Shown: one piece after another, positions 52,348-61,628 of the stretch
How positions within the stretch are numbered: position 1 is the first letter of the stretch
Layout of the letters: each line of letters begins with the position of its first letter
Origin: Bradyrhizobium sp. AZCC 2176
Lineage (GTDB): Bacteria > Pseudomonadota > Alphaproteobacteria > Rhizobiales > Xanthobacteraceae
Direction of reading: 5' to 3'
Length of the DNA: 64,000 nt
Assembly (NCBI RefSeq): GCF_036924645.1
Contig: NZ_JAZHRX010000001.1
Span: 310,001 to 374,000, forward strand
Notes under the pieces: model-generated
The model's input: only the letters and a program-made list of their open reading frames with translations
Databases searched by the model: none
What the model was told of the DNA's origin: nothing
Position numbers and translations under genes: made by a program

Positions 52348-52363
52348 CGTTTGTACACAAACG
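52348..52363. promoter_or_regulatory. nic operator candidate, CGTTTGTACACAAACG
   Basis: Dyad CGTTTGT (52348-52354)/ACAAACG (52357-52363) with a 2-base centre, 57 bases upstream of nicA. The core TTTGTACACAAA fits the TTYGTAYACRAW pattern of the other sites. Confidence 0.6.
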
Positions 52364-52420
52364 GTATCTTTCGGAAGCGTCCAGCGCGTAGTTTGCAGCG
52401 CAACGAAGGCTTAGGGGAGC

Positions 52421-52903
52421 ATGACGCAGAGCACGATGCGCCTGACCGTCAACGGCAAGACTCACGATGTCGACGCCGCGCCCGACACTGCATTGCTTTA
52501 CGTCCTGCGCAACGACCTTGCCTTGAACGGACCGAAATATGGCTGCGGGCTCGGCGAATGCGGCGCCTGCGCGGTGCTGATCGACGGCGTCGCCGCACGC
52601 TCCTGCGTGATCCCGATCGAGGGCTGTACCGGGCGCGACATCGTGACGCTCGAAGGTCTCGGCTCGCGCGAGCATCCCGACCCCGTGCAGCAGGCGTTCA
52701 TCCGCGAACAGGCCGCGCAATGCGGCTACTGCCTCAACGGCATGATCATCGCGACCAAGGCGCTGCTCTTGCGTTCCCCTCACCCGTCGGATGACGAGGT
52801 GCTCGAAGCGCTGCGTCATCATCTCTGCCGCTGCGGTGCGCATGTCGAAATCATGCGGGCGGCAATGCGCGCGGCAGGCCGTGTCGTCGAGGCGCAGGCG
52901 TGA
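52421..52903 (+). CDS. nicA: nicotinate dehydrogenase 2Fe-2S subunit (NicA-like)
   Basis: 160 residues from ATG 52421, with AGGGGAG upstream. Two clusters are present: GCGLGECGACAVLIDGVAAR with the following SC, and CGYCLNG with CRCGAH. Small subunits of molybdenum hydroxylases share these, and here the partner is NicB, so the pair hydroxylates nicotinate at C6. The stop overlaps the nicB ATG by TGATG. An operator lies 57 bases upstream. A separate paralogous pair of the same superfamily is at 28074, with a different large subunit. Confidence 0.88.
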   Translation: MTQSTMRLTVNGKTHDVDAAPDTALLYVLRNDLALNGPKYGCGLGECGACAVLIDGVAARSCVIPIEGCTGRDIVTLEGLGSREHPDPVQQAFIREQAAQCGYCLNGMIIATKALLLRSPHPSDDEVLEALRHHLCRCGAHVEIMRAAMRAAGRVVEAQA

Positions 52904-55900
52904 TGGCGGCGCCCGATACGCCCGAGGATCGCGACCGGCTGCAAGGCACGCTCTCCGTCGTTCGTCTCGCTTCCCCCGTCGAGGCCGTCAAGTTCGAGAC
53001 CTTCATCAGGATCACCGCCGACGGATCGGTCACCGCCTATAACGGCCATGTCGATCTCGGCACCGGCATCCGTACCGCGCTCGGCCAGATCGTCGCCGAG
53101 GAACTCGACGTATCCTTTGCGCGCGTCGTCGTCGTGCTTGGTGATACCTCGCTTGTTCCCAATCAGGGCGCGACGATCGCGAGCGAAACGATCCAGATCA
53201 CGGCCGTGCCGTTGCGCGAGGCCGCAGCGCAGGCGCGACAGTTTCTGGTCGCACGCGCCGCGGCGCGACTGGAACTCCCGGTCGAGGATCTCCTCGTTGA
53301 AGACGGCCTGGTCCGCGGCAAGGACAATCGCAGCATCAGCTATGGCGAGTTGATCGCGGGCGAGACCATCCAGCTTGAACTTGTTGATGATGTCGCCGTG
53401 AAGTCTGCCGACAACTACACCATCGTCGGACAATCGGTGCCGCGCGTCGATCTGCCGGCGAAGGCGACGGGTGAACTGGTTTACGTTCACGACATGCGCG
53501 TTACCGGCATGCTGCATGGCCGCGTCGTCCGTCCGCCCTATGCCGGCGTCGATGTCGGCGACTTCATCGGCAATAGCCTGATCGCGGTGGATGAGGCTTC
53601 GGTACGCGACATCCCCGGGCTGGTCGCCGTCGTCAGGATCGGCGACTTCGTCGGTGTCGTCGCCGAGCGCGAGGAGAATGCGATCAAGGCCGCGGCGCAG
53701 CTCAAGATCACCTGGAAGCCGGTGCCGACGCTCCCCGACCTGAAGGACATCGAAACCGCGCTGCGCGCCAATCCGTCGACGCCGCGAACACTGATCGACA
53801 AGGGTAATGTCGACGCAGCGATTGCCGGCGCCGCGAAGCCGATGCCGCGCACCTATGTCTGGCCCTATCAGATGCACGCCTCGATCGGCCCGTCCTGCGC
53901 GGTCGCTGATTATCAGGAAGACCAGACCAGGGTCTGGTCGGGCACTCAGAATCCGCATCATCTGCGCACCGAGTTGGCGCGGTTGATCCATCGCCGCGAA
54001 GCCGAGATCGAGGTGATCCGGATGGAGGCTGCCGGCTGCTACGGCCGCAACTGCGCCGATGACGTTTCCGCCGACGCGGTGCTGCTGTCGCGCGCCGTCG
54101 GCCGCCCTGTGCGCGTGCAGTTGACGCGCGAGCAGGAGCATGCGTGGGAGCCCAAGGGCACTGCGCAGTTGATGGATGTGAACGGCGGATTGAACGCGGA
54201 CGGCAGCGTTGCGGGTTATGATTTTGCCACGCGCTATCCATCGAACGGCGCGCCGACGCTGGCGCTGCTGCTGACCGGCACCATCCCGCACGCGCCCGCC
54301 ATCTTCGAGATGGGTGACCGCACCGCGATCCCGCCCTACGACTACGAGAATCTGCGCGTGGTGGCCAACGACATGCCGCCGATCGTGCGCGCCTCGTGGC
54401 TGCGCGGTGTCTCGGCGCTGCCCAACACCTTCGCGCATGAATCCTGGATCGACGAATGCGCTGATGAAGCCGGCGTCGATCCGATCGAATATCGCCTGCG
54501 CTATCTGAAGGACCCGCGCGCGGTCGATCTCGTCAATGCGGTGGCGGAGCGCGCCGGCTGGAAGCCGCGGCCGGCCCGGCAGGAACGGGAATCCGAAGGA
54601 GATATCGTGCGCGGCCGCGGTTTTGCCTACGCGCTCTATGTGCACAGCAAGTTTCCCGGCTACGGCGCGGCGTGGTCGGCCTGGATCGCGGACGTTGCGG
54701 TCAACAAGGCGACCGGCGACGTCAGCGTGACGCGCGTGGTCGCCGGGCAGGATTCCGGCCTGATGATCAATCCGGACGGCGTGCGCCACCAGATCCACGG
54801 CAACGTCATCCAGTCGACCAGCCGCGCGCTGATGGAGGAAGTGTCGTTCGACCGCACCTCCGTGACGGCGCGCGAATGGGGCGCTTACCCCATCATCAAA
54901 TTTCCAGAGGTGCCCGAGATCGACGTGTTGATGCTGCCGCGACAGGATCAGCCGCCGCTCGGCGTCGGTGAGTCCGCCTCTGTCCCGAGCGCGGCTGCCA
55001 TCGCCAATGCGATCTATGATGCAACCGGCGTGCGCTTTCGCGAATTGCCGTTCACGCCGGAGCGCATCTTGCGGGGATTGCGCGGCGAGGAGCAGGTGGC
55101 GGCGGAGGCGCTGCCACCGCCGTCCGCGCCGCAGCCTGACACGAACCGATGGCGGAATCCATTCGCCGGGCGACGCGGTGCATTCGCGACTGCCGCCGCG
55201 CTGTGCGCGGCCGTGGTTGGCATCGGCGCTGCGGTATTGCCGTGGCGCGCGATCGCGCCAATCGCGCGGCCCGATGCTTCGGTCTATTCGGCGGCGACCA
55301 TTGCGCGCGGCCAGCAACTCGCCGCGCTCGGCGACTGTGCGGTCTGCCACACCGCGGCGAGCGGGATCCTCAACGCCGGCGGCAAGCCGCTGCCTACGCC
55401 GTTCGGTACGATCTACTCCACCAATATCACCCCCGATGTCGAAACCGGCATCGGCGGGTGGTCCTATCCCGCCTTCGAGCGCGCGATGCGCGAGGGCATT
55501 CATCGCGACGGCCGGCATCTCTACCCGGCATTTCCCTATACGCATTTCGCCAGGACGACCGACGCCGACATGCAGGCGCTCTACGCCTATCTGATGGCGC
55601 AGCCGGCGGTGCGAACGGAGACGCCGACAAACGCGCTCGCATTTCCGTTCAACCTGCGTCCGCTGATGGCGGGATGGAACGCGCTGTTCCACACGCCGAG
55701 TACGTTCCAGCCTGATCCGACCAGGTCCGCGACTTGGAATCGCGGCGCCTATCTGGTGGAGGGTCTCGGCCATTGCAGCGCATGCCATTCGCCGCGCAAC
55801 GCACTCGGCGCGGAAAAGGCGAACGCCTATCTCGCCGGCGGATTTGCCGAGAGTTGGGAAGCGCCTGCGCTGACGTCGTTGTCGCAGGCGCCGATCCCGT

Positions 55901-56454
55901 GGAGCGAGGACGAGCTTTACGCTTACCTGCGAACCGGCGAGTCGCGCTTTCACGGCGTCGCCGCCGGCCCGATGGCGCCCGTGGTGAAGGAGCTCGCGGC
56001 GTTGCCGGAATCCGACATTCGCGCCATGGCGGTCTATCTCGCTTCGTTCAACGAGACCTCCGTGGATCGAGCAGCACAGGAAGCGCTCGCCGCGCGACTG
56101 GAATCCTCGACCGGCACGCGCACGTCGGCCGCATCCGGCATCGGCGCACGGATCTACCAGGGCGCCTGCGCCGTGTGTCACGAGGTGGGCGGCGCACCGC
56201 TGTTCGGCAGCCGGCCGTCGCTGGCGCTGAACAGCAATCTGCACAGCGCGGTACCTGACAACCTGATCCAGCTCATCCTGCACGGCATCGCGAAGCCGGC
56301 CGCAACCGACCTCGGCTATATGCCGGCCTTCAAGGACAGCCTGACCGATGGCCAGGTCGCGGAACTGGCCGCCTACCTGCGGCGGCAATTTGCCCCGGAC
56401 AAGCCCGCCTGGACCGATATTCACGCCGCGGTCGAGCGCATTCGGCAGGAATAG
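52903..56454 (+). CDS. nicB: nicotinate dehydrogenase large subunit with three c-type haems (NicB-like)
   Basis: 1183 residues from ATG 52903 (GTG 52900 is adjacent), almost the length of Pseudomonas putida NicB. Residues about 1-745 form the molybdopterin domain, with the catalytic Glu in GVGESASVPSAAAIANAI (about 690). A hydrophobic segment at about 760-783 (ATAAALCAAVVGIGAAVLPW) anchors it. Three haem motifs follow: CAVCH (812), CSACH (958) and CAVCH (1089). NicAB converts nicotinate to 6-hydroxynicotinate and passes electrons through the haems to the respiratory chain. Its neighbours hnr and pncB support this substrate over other heteroaromatics. Confidence 0.85.
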   Translation: MAAPDTPEDRDRLQGTLSVVRLASPVEAVKFETFIRITADGSVTAYNGHVDLGTGIRTALGQIVAEELDVSFARVVVVLGDTSLVPNQGATIASETIQITAVPLREAAAQARQFLVARAAARLELPVEDLLVEDGLVRGKDNRSISYGELIAGETIQLELVDDVAVKSADNYTIVGQSVPRVDLPAKATGELVYVHDMRVTGMLHGRVVRPPYAGVDVGDFIGNSLIAVDEASVRDIPGLVAVVRIGDFVGVVAEREENAIKAAAQLKITWKPVPTLPDLKDIETALRANPSTPRTLIDKGNVDAAIAGAAKPMPRTYVWPYQMHASIGPSCAVADYQEDQTRVWSGTQNPHHLRTELARLIHRREAEIEVIRMEAAGCYGRNCADDVSADAVLLSRAVGRPVRVQLTREQEHAWEPKGTAQLMDVNGGLNADGSVAGYDFATRYPSNGAPTLALLLTGTIPHAPAIFEMGDRTAIPPYDYENLRVVANDMPPIVRASWLRGVSALPNTFAHESWIDECADEAGVDPIEYRLRYLKDPRAVDLVNAVAERAGWKPRPARQERESEGDIVRGRGFAYALYVHSKFPGYGAAWSAWIADVAVNKATGDVSVTRVVAGQDSGLMINPDGVRHQIHGNVIQSTSRALMEEVSFDRTSVTAREWGAYPIIKFPEVPEIDVLMLPRQDQPPLGVGESASVPSAAAIANAIYDATGVRFRELPFTPERILRGLRGEEQVAAEALPPPSAPQPDTNRWRNPFAGRRGAFATAAALCAAVVGIGAAVLPWRAIAPIARPDASVYSAATIARGQQLAALGDCAVCHTAASGILNAGGKPLPTPFGTIYSTNITPDVETGIGGWSYPAFERAMREGIHRDGRHLYPAFPYTHFARTTDADMQALYAYLMAQPAVRTETPTNALAFPFNLRPLMAGWNALFHTPSTFQPDPTRSATWNRGAYLVEGLGHCSACHSPRNALGAEKANAYLAGGFAESWEAPALTSLSQAPIPWSEDELYAYLRTGESRFHGVAAGPMAPVVKELAALPESDIRAMAVYLASFNETSVDRAAQEALAARLESSTGTRTSAASGIGARIYQGACAVCHEVGGAPLFGSRPSLALNSNLHSAVPDNLIQLILHGIAKPAATDLGYMPAFKDSLTDGQVAELAAYLRRQFAPDKPAWTDIHAAVERIRQE

Positions 56455-56523
56455 CGCGCTGAGCTGCCATGCCACGGCCAAAACCCACTGGTTGGGCGGC
56501 CTTCGGCACGATAGAGTTCCACC

Positions 56524-57828
56524 ATGGCAGTTACAGACATTGCATCCCGGACCTATAACCACGGCTGGCGGCTCGACCCGATCGTGCGCAGCCTGCTCGA
56601 TACCGACTTTTACAAGCTGCTGATGCTGCAGATGATCCGCGAATTCTATCCGGATCAGCGCGTCACCTTTTCGGTCATCAATCGCACCCGACAGGTCCGC
56701 CTTGCCGAGATCGTCGATGAGGGCGAGCTGCGCGCGCAACTCGACCATGCCCGCACCATCCGCTTCACCAAGAAGGAGCTGATCTGGCTCGCCGGTAATA
56801 CGTTCTACGGCAAGACCCAGATGTTCTCGCCCGACTTCATCCACTGGCTCGCCAACTTCCGCCTGCCCGAATATGAGCTCAACAAGGTCGACGGCCAGTA
56901 CGAACTGCACTTCCACGGGCCGTGGACCCACACCACGATGTGGGAAATCCCGGCGCTCGCGATCATGAACGAGCTGCGCTCGCGACAGGCGACCAAGGGA
57001 CAGGGCCGCTTCGTGCTCGACGTGCTCTATGCCCGCGCCAAGGCCAAGCTGTGGTCCAAGGTCGAACGGCTGCGCAAGCTCGAAGGCTTGCGCCTTTCCG
57101 ACTTCGGCACGCGGCGCCGCCATGGCCATCTGTGGCAGCGCTGGTGCGTCGAGGCCGTCAAGGAAGGGCTCGGTCCCTCCTTCACCGGAACCTCCAACGT
57201 GCTGCTGGCGATGGACAACGATCTCGAAGCGATCGGCACCAACGCGCATGAACTGCCGATGGTCGCAGCGGCGCTGGCGAACTCGGACGAGGAATTGCGC
57301 TGGGCGCCCTATCGCATTCTCGACCAGTGGCGCCACACCTACGGCGGCAACCTCCTGATCGCCCTGCCCGATGCCTTCGGCACCAAGGTGTTTTTGCGCG
57401 ACGCGCCGGACTGGGTGGCTGACTGGACCGGCTTTCGCCCGGACAGCGCGCCGCCGATCACGGCCGGCGAGGAGATCATCAAGTGGTGGAAGCAGAAGGG
57501 CCGCGATCCCCGGGAGAAGCTGCTGGTGTTTTCCGACGGCATGGACGTCGATTCGATCGAGGAGACGTATCGCCACTTCGCCGGGCGCGTGCGCATCTCG
57601 TTCGGCTGGGGCACCAACCTCACCAATGATTTCGTCGGCTGTGCACCGGATGGATCCGCCGATCTCGATCCAATCTCGCTGGTCTGCAAGGTAACGTCGG
57701 TCGACGGACGGCCCGCGGTCAAGCTGTCCGACAATCCCGAGAAGGCCACTGGCACGCAATCCGAGATTGAACGCTATTTGCGCGTGTTCGGCAATGCCGG
57801 GCGCGTCCGCACCGCCGTGCACGTCTGA
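56524..57828 (+). CDS. pncB: nicotinate phosphoribosyltransferase
   Basis: 434 residues from ATG 56524. Characteristic texts are [20 protein letters not shown], then [60 protein letters not shown] and [20 protein letters not shown], all PncB motifs. It joins nicotinate to PRPP with ATP to give nicotinate mononucleotide for NAD salvage. Placed after nicB on the same strand, it would compete with NicAB for the same substrate, which suggests shared import and coordinated control of salvage and breakdown. Confidence 0.93.
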   Translation: MAVTDIASRTYNHGWRLDPIVRSLLDTDFYKLLMLQMIREFYPDQRVTFSVINRTRQVRLAEIVDEGELRAQLDHARTIRFTKKELIWLAGNTFYGKTQMFSPDFIHWLANFRLPEYELNKVDGQYELHFHGPWTHTTMWEIPALAIMNELRSRQATKGQGRFVLDVLYARAKAKLWSKVERLRKLEGLRLSDFGTRRRHGHLWQRWCVEAVKEGLGPSFTGTSNVLLAMDNDLEAIGTNAHELPMVAAALANSDEELRWAPYRILDQWRHTYGGNLLIALPDAFGTKVFLRDAPDWVADWTGFRPDSAPPITAGEEIIKWWKQKGRDPREKLLVFSDGMDVDSIEETYRHFAGRVRISFGWGTNLTNDFVGCAPDGSADLDPISLVCKVTSVDGRPAVKLSDNPEKATGTQSEIERYLRVFGNAGRVRTAVHV

Positions 57829-57873
57829 ACTATCGAACACCTTCCTGCCAACCGTTGATCCGACGAGCCTCGC

Positions 57874-59169
57874 ATGCCTGCACCCAAGCCGCCTGCTTTC
57901 GAAACCCTGAGCCTGCATGCCGGCCAGCGCCCGGATCCCGCGACCGGAGCCCGCGCTGTTCCGATCTATCAGACCACGTCCTACGTGTTCCAGGATTCCG
58001 ATCACGCCGCCGCACTGTTCAATCTGGAACGCGCCGGGCACATCTACACGCGCATTTCCAACCCGACGACGGCCGTGCTCGAGGAGCGGCTGGCGGCGCT
58101 CGAAGCCGGCGTCGGCGCGATCTGCACGGCAAGCGGCATGGCCGCAATGCATCTGGCGATCGCAACGATCCTGAACGCCGGCGACCACATCGTCGCCTCC
58201 GCCTCGCTCTATGGCGGCACGATCAACCTGCTGGCGCACACGCTGCCGCGCTTCGGCATCACCACCACCTTCGTCAAGCCGCGCGCGCTCGATGAATTCC
58301 GCGCGGCGATCAAGCCGAACACGCGGCTCGTGATCGGCGAGACCATCGGCAATCCCGGGCTTGAGGTGCTGGATATTCCTGATGTCGCGCAGATCGCGCA
58401 TGACGCCAGGATTCCGCTTTTGATCGACAACACTTTTGCGACGCCGTTCCTGAGCCGCCCGATCGAGTTCGGCGCTGATCTCGTGATGAATTCCGCCACC
58501 AAATGGATCGGCGGCCACGGCATTGCGATCGGCGGCGTCATCGTCGATGGCGGCCGGTTCGACTGGCATGGCTCCGGCAAATTCCCTCAGCTCACCGAAC
58601 CCTATGCCGGCTATCACGGCATCGTCTTCGACGAGCAGTTCGGCCAGGCGGCCTTCATCATGCGCGCACGCACCGAGGGCCTGCGCGACTTCGGGGCGTG
58701 TCTCTCGCCGACCAACGCGTTCCAATTGTTGCAGGGCGTCGAGACGCTGGGTGTCCGCATGGAGCGTCACATGAGCAATACGCTCGCCGTCCTCGAAGCG
58801 CTTACCGCCAACAAGGCCGTCGACTGGGTGCTGCATCCGGCGCTGGAAAATCATCCCGATTATCAACTCGCGAAGCGACTGCTGCCGCGCGGTGCCGGAT
58901 CGATTGTCTCTTTCGGCATCAAGGGCGGCCGTGCGGCCGGCAAAAAATTTATCGAGTCACTGCGGATGATCAGCCACCTCGCCAATGTCGGCGACGCCAA
59001 GACGCTGGTGATTCATCCCGCCAGCACCACGCATCAGCAGATGGACGCGGCACAATTGAAGGCGGCAGGGGTCGGCGAAGAGCTGGTGCGGCTGTCGGTC
59101 GGCATCGAAACCGTTTCCGACATTATCGACGATCTCGGCCAGGCGCTTCGCGCATCCCAGAAGGTTTGA
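57874..59169 (+). CDS. O-acetylhomoserine sulfhydrylase (MetY family)
   Basis: 431 residues from ATG 57874. The fold type I PLP motifs are [60 protein letters not shown] and [20 protein letters not shown], whose Lys (about 210) carries PLP. The total length of about 430 and the [16 protein letters not shown] region match O-acetyl- or O-succinylhomoserine sulfhydrylases rather than cystathionine synthases. It forms homocysteine from acetylhomoserine and sulfide. An alpha/beta hydrolase gene follows 3 bases after the stop. The symbol metY is likely but not certain. Confidence 0.85.
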   Translation: MPAPKPPAFETLSLHAGQRPDPATGARAVPIYQTTSYVFQDSDHAAALFNLERAGHIYTRISNPTTAVLEERLAALEAGVGAICTASGMAAMHLAIATILNAGDHIVASASLYGGTINLLAHTLPRFGITTTFVKPRALDEFRAAIKPNTRLVIGETIGNPGLEVLDIPDVAQIAHDARIPLLIDNTFATPFLSRPIEFGADLVMNSATKWIGGHGIAIGGVIVDGGRFDWHGSGKFPQLTEPYAGYHGIVFDEQFGQAAFIMRARTEGLRDFGACLSPTNAFQLLQGVETLGVRMERHMSNTLAVLEALTANKAVDWVLHPALENHPDYQLAKRLLPRGAGSIVSFGIKGGRAAGKKFIESLRMISHLANVGDAKTLVIHPASTTHQQMDAAQLKAAGVGEELVRLSVGIETVSDIIDDLGQALRASQKV

Positions 59170-59172
59170 ACC

Positions 59173-59955
59173 ATGCAGCTTTCCGTCAATGGTGCCGATG
59201 TCTTCGTTGCCACCGGCGGCCGTCCGTTCGATCCGGCGCTGCCCGCGGTGGTGATGCTGCACGGCGCGGGTTTTGATCATTCGACCTGGGCGCTGCACAG
59301 CCGCTGGTTCGCGCATCACGGCTATTCGGTGCTGGCGCCGGACTTGCCGGCGCACGGCCGCTCTTCGGGCGCGCCGCTTCCGACCATCGCCGACATGGCC
59401 GATTGGACCGCCGATCTGCTCAGTGCCGCCGGCGCACCGAAGGCGAAGCTGGTCGGTCACTCCATGGGATCGCTGATCGCGCTCGAGACTTCCGCGCGGC
59501 ATCCGGAGAAGGTTTCCGGCCTCAGCCTGATCGGCACCGCCGCCACGATGACCGTCGGCCCGGATCTGCTCAAGGCCGCTGAGGTCAACAATCCCGATGC
59601 CATCGACATGGTCTCGATCTGGGGCCTTGGCTTCAAGGCCGAACTCGGCGGCAGCCTCGCGCCGGGACTGTGGATGCATCAGGGCGCGCAACGCGTGCTG
59701 CAGCAGACGCGGCCGGGCGTGCTGTACAATGACCTCAACGCCTGCAACGCCTATCAGAACGCGCTCGCGGCGGCCGCGCAGGTCAAGGTGCCCGCGACCT
59801 TCATTCTCGGCGAGCGTGACATGATGACGCCCGCGAAGGCCGGCAAGACGCTGGCGGCAGCGATACCGAATTCGCGTACCGTCATCGTTCCGGGCGCCGG
59901 CCATATGATCATGGCCGAAGCGCCGGATGAATTGCTCGCGGCATTGCAGCAGTAG
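59173..59955 (+). CDS. alpha/beta hydrolase
   Basis: 260 residues from ATG 59173, 3 bases after the MetY gene. The nucleophile elbow GHSMG is at residues 95-99 (Ser97), the acid is likely Asp in ILGERDMMTP, and the base is His in PGAGHMI; the oxyanion loop is LHGAGFDHSTW. This is a complete catalytic triad. The family covers many esterases, lactonases and C-C hydrolases. The tight spacing suggests coexpression with MetY, possibly as a homoserine acyltransferase-like or ester-cleaving partner, but the substrate cannot be assigned. Confidence 0.85.
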   Translation: MQLSVNGADVFVATGGRPFDPALPAVVMLHGAGFDHSTWALHSRWFAHHGYSVLAPDLPAHGRSSGAPLPTIADMADWTADLLSAAGAPKAKLVGHSMGSLIALETSARHPEKVSGLSLIGTAATMTVGPDLLKAAEVNNPDAIDMVSIWGLGFKAELGGSLAPGLWMHQGAQRVLQQTRPGVLYNDLNACNAYQNALAAAAQVKVPATFILGERDMMTPAKAGKTLAAAIPNSRTVIVPGAGHMIMAEAPDELLAALQQ

Positions 59956-59963
59956 CTACACTT

Positions 59964-60051
59964 GTCATTGCCGGGCTTGACCCGGCAATCCATCCCAAGA
60001 AGTGACTCTTGCGAAGATTGATGGATGCGCGGGTCAAGCCCCGCGCATGAC
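59964..60051. repeat. imperfect palindromic repeat, convergent intergenic
   Basis: GTCATTGCCGGGCTTGACCC at the left end pairs imperfectly with GGGTCAAGCCCCGCGCATGAC at the right, and CAATCCATC pairs with GATGGATG. This is one of the dispersed Bradyrhizobium-type palindromes. It lies between the convergent hydrolase and protease genes and may act as a terminator. Confidence 0.7.
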
Positions 60052-60063
60052 GAGTTGAGGACA

Positions 60064-61089
60064 TTACTGCCTCACCGCCGGCTTCCGCTCCACCGGATGA
60101 ATATCGATCGCTCGCAGTCGGCCCAACCGCAACACGTCCATCGCAAGCGTGCGGCCGATGCGGTCGCGGTCGAGGGCGCGGATCAGGTCGTCGACGCCGT
60201 TGATCTCGACGCCATCGAGTTTGATCACGACGTCGCCCGGCAATAGTCCCGCCTTCGCCGCCGGACTGTCCGGCTCGATCTGCGCCAGCAGCGCGCCCAT
60301 CTTGTTGTCGACACCGGCGACCACCGCGTGACGCCGCGGGATCGGCGCGGTCTGGCCGGCGACGCCGATATAGGCGCGGCGGACATAGCCGTGGCGGATG
60401 ATCTCCGACAGCACGAATTGCGCGGTGTTGCTGGCGACCGCAAAGCAGATGCCCTGCGCGCCATTGATGATCGCGGTGTTGATGCCGATCACCTCGGATG
60501 CCGATGACACCAGCGGCCCGCCAGAATTGCCGGGGTTGAGCGCGGCGTCGGTCTGGATCACGTCCTCGATGGTCCGCCCGCTCACCGAGCGGATCGAGCG
60601 GCCAAGCGCGGACACTACGCCGGCCGTCACCGTCGATTCGAATCCGAGCGGGTTGCCGATCGCGACCACGAGTTGGCCGCGGCGCAGGCTCTTGGAATTG
60701 CCGAGCGAGGCGTAGTGCAGATCGCGCGCGCCGTCGGCCCGCAGCAGCGCGAGGTCGGTGTCGGGATCGACGCCAAGCACATGGGCATCGGTGACGAACC
60801 CTTCGATGTCGCGCAGCCGGATCTCTTTCGACGATCCGACCACGTGGCTGTTGGTCAGCACGAGACCATCGGGCGAAATGACGATGCCCGAGCCAAGTCC
60901 GCCGCGCTCACGCATGCTGCGCACTTTAGGTCCGGTTTCGACGCGCACGACGGCTGGGCCGACGCGTTCGGTCACGTCGATCACGGTATTGGAATAGGCA
61001 TCGAGCAAAACCCGGTCATTGTCCCGGGCAGGCTCGGCCGTTCGCGATGACGGCCCGTCATCGGCGATATCTGAGGTAAAGTCCAACAT
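60064..61089 (-). CDS. HtrA-like trypsin-type serine protease with PDZ domain, no signal peptide
   Basis: 341 residues from ATG 61089. The catalytic triad is His at about 82 in VLTNSHVVG, Asp at about 110 in DPDTDLALLRA and Ser at about 190 in NPGNSGGPLV. A single PDZ domain follows (about 245-330, GALLAQIEPDSPAAKAGLLP). The N-terminus MLDFTSDIADDGPSSRTAEP has no hydrophobic segment, so unlike DegP or DegS the protein appears cytoplasmic. The region before the protease domain is short. It may be a quality-control protease or a sensor in the cytoplasm; the target is unknown. It is convergent with the hydrolase gene. Confidence 0.85.
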   Translation of the reverse strand: MLDFTSDIADDGPSSRTAEPARDNDRVLLDAYSNTVIDVTERVGPAVVRVETGPKVRSMRERGGLGSGIVISPDGLVLTNSHVVGSSKEIRLRDIEGFVTDAHVLGVDPDTDLALLRADGARDLHYASLGNSKSLRRGQLVVAIGNPLGFESTVTAGVVSALGRSIRSVSGRTIEDVIQTDAALNPGNSGGPLVSSASEVIGINTAIINGAQGICFAVASNTAQFVLSEIIRHGYVRRAYIGVAGQTAPIPRRHAVVAGVDNKMGALLAQIEPDSPAAKAGLLPGDVVIKLDGVEINGVDDLIRALDRDRIGRTLAMDVLRLGRLRAIDIHPVERKPAVRQ

Positions 61090-61171
61090 GGCGAGATTCC
61101 TTCGGCTTCATCAGATGGTGGCCGGGAACCGCCTGCGCAAGATGCCCGCATCGGGGCGCAGGGCTGGCCTG

Positions 61172-61621
61172 CTAGGGCGCCCGCCTGAGCTGACCCGACC
61201 TCGCCTTGACCGGATCGAGCAGCGACCAGTCGCCCTGCTCCAGCGTGTAGCCCTTCGGGAACGGCGCGCGAAGTTCAAGCCCGAGCGAGCGCAGCACGCG
61301 GTCGTCGCGGTAGTAGCATTGCAGGACGACGCGAACGAGCGTTGCCGCCGCAGCGCCACCCGTGGCGCGGAACTCCTGCGACACGGCATCGCGTTTGGCC
61401 GTATCGAGTTCGGCCAGCGGCTGGCCGGCCAGACGCGCGAGATGATCGAGCGCCTGCGCCACCTGCGCGGTGTCGCGGCCGAGCGTCGCCAGCATGTCGG
61501 CCTGGATCGCGGGATCGTCTGCCCCCGGCACCTTGTACTCGTCGCTGGCGGGAACGATCATGGCGGCGACGGTGCGGAGGTCGTCGCGTTGGGCCGGGGC
61601 CAATTCATTGGCTGCGGACAT
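61172..61621 (-). CDS. small subunit of a GMC-type dehydrogenase (gluconate 2-dehydrogenase subunit 3-like)
   Basis: 149 residues from ATG 61621, 7 bases after the GMC gene stop. The helical chain LAPAQRDDLRTVAAMIVPAS then LVRVVLQCYYRDDRVLRSLG resembles the gluconate 2-dehydrogenase subunit 3 family, whose members accompany FAD-dependent GMC dehydrogenases. No Tat signal is seen, unlike the best-known members. The protein has no cofactor of its own and likely stabilises or exports its partner. Similarity is moderate, so the exact family is uncertain. Confidence 0.7.
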   Translation of the reverse strand: MSAANELAPAQRDDLRTVAAMIVPASDEYKVPGADDPAIQADMLATLGRDTAQVAQALDHLARLAGQPLAELDTAKRDAVSQEFRATGGAAAATLVRVVLQCYYRDDRVLRSLGLELRAPFPKGYTLEQGDWSLLDPVKARSGQLRRAP

Positions 61622-61628
61622 GGCGATC

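Larger units (their letters stand above)
52135..52420. promoter_or_regulatory. divergent nic control region
   Basis: 286 bases between the leftward hnr operon and the rightward nicA-nicB-pncB genes. It holds two operator candidates, at 52197 and 52348, each about 60 bases from the start codon it faces. No gene lies inside. Confidence 0.6.

Noticed and set aside
52819..58866. A 2015-codon open frame on the minus strand, opposite nicB, pncB and metY
   Set aside because: The frame has no recognisable domain, is rich in Arg, His and Asp as expected for antisense of GC-rich genes, and the other strand carries well-conserved enzymes throughout. It is an antisense shadow, though its length is striking.
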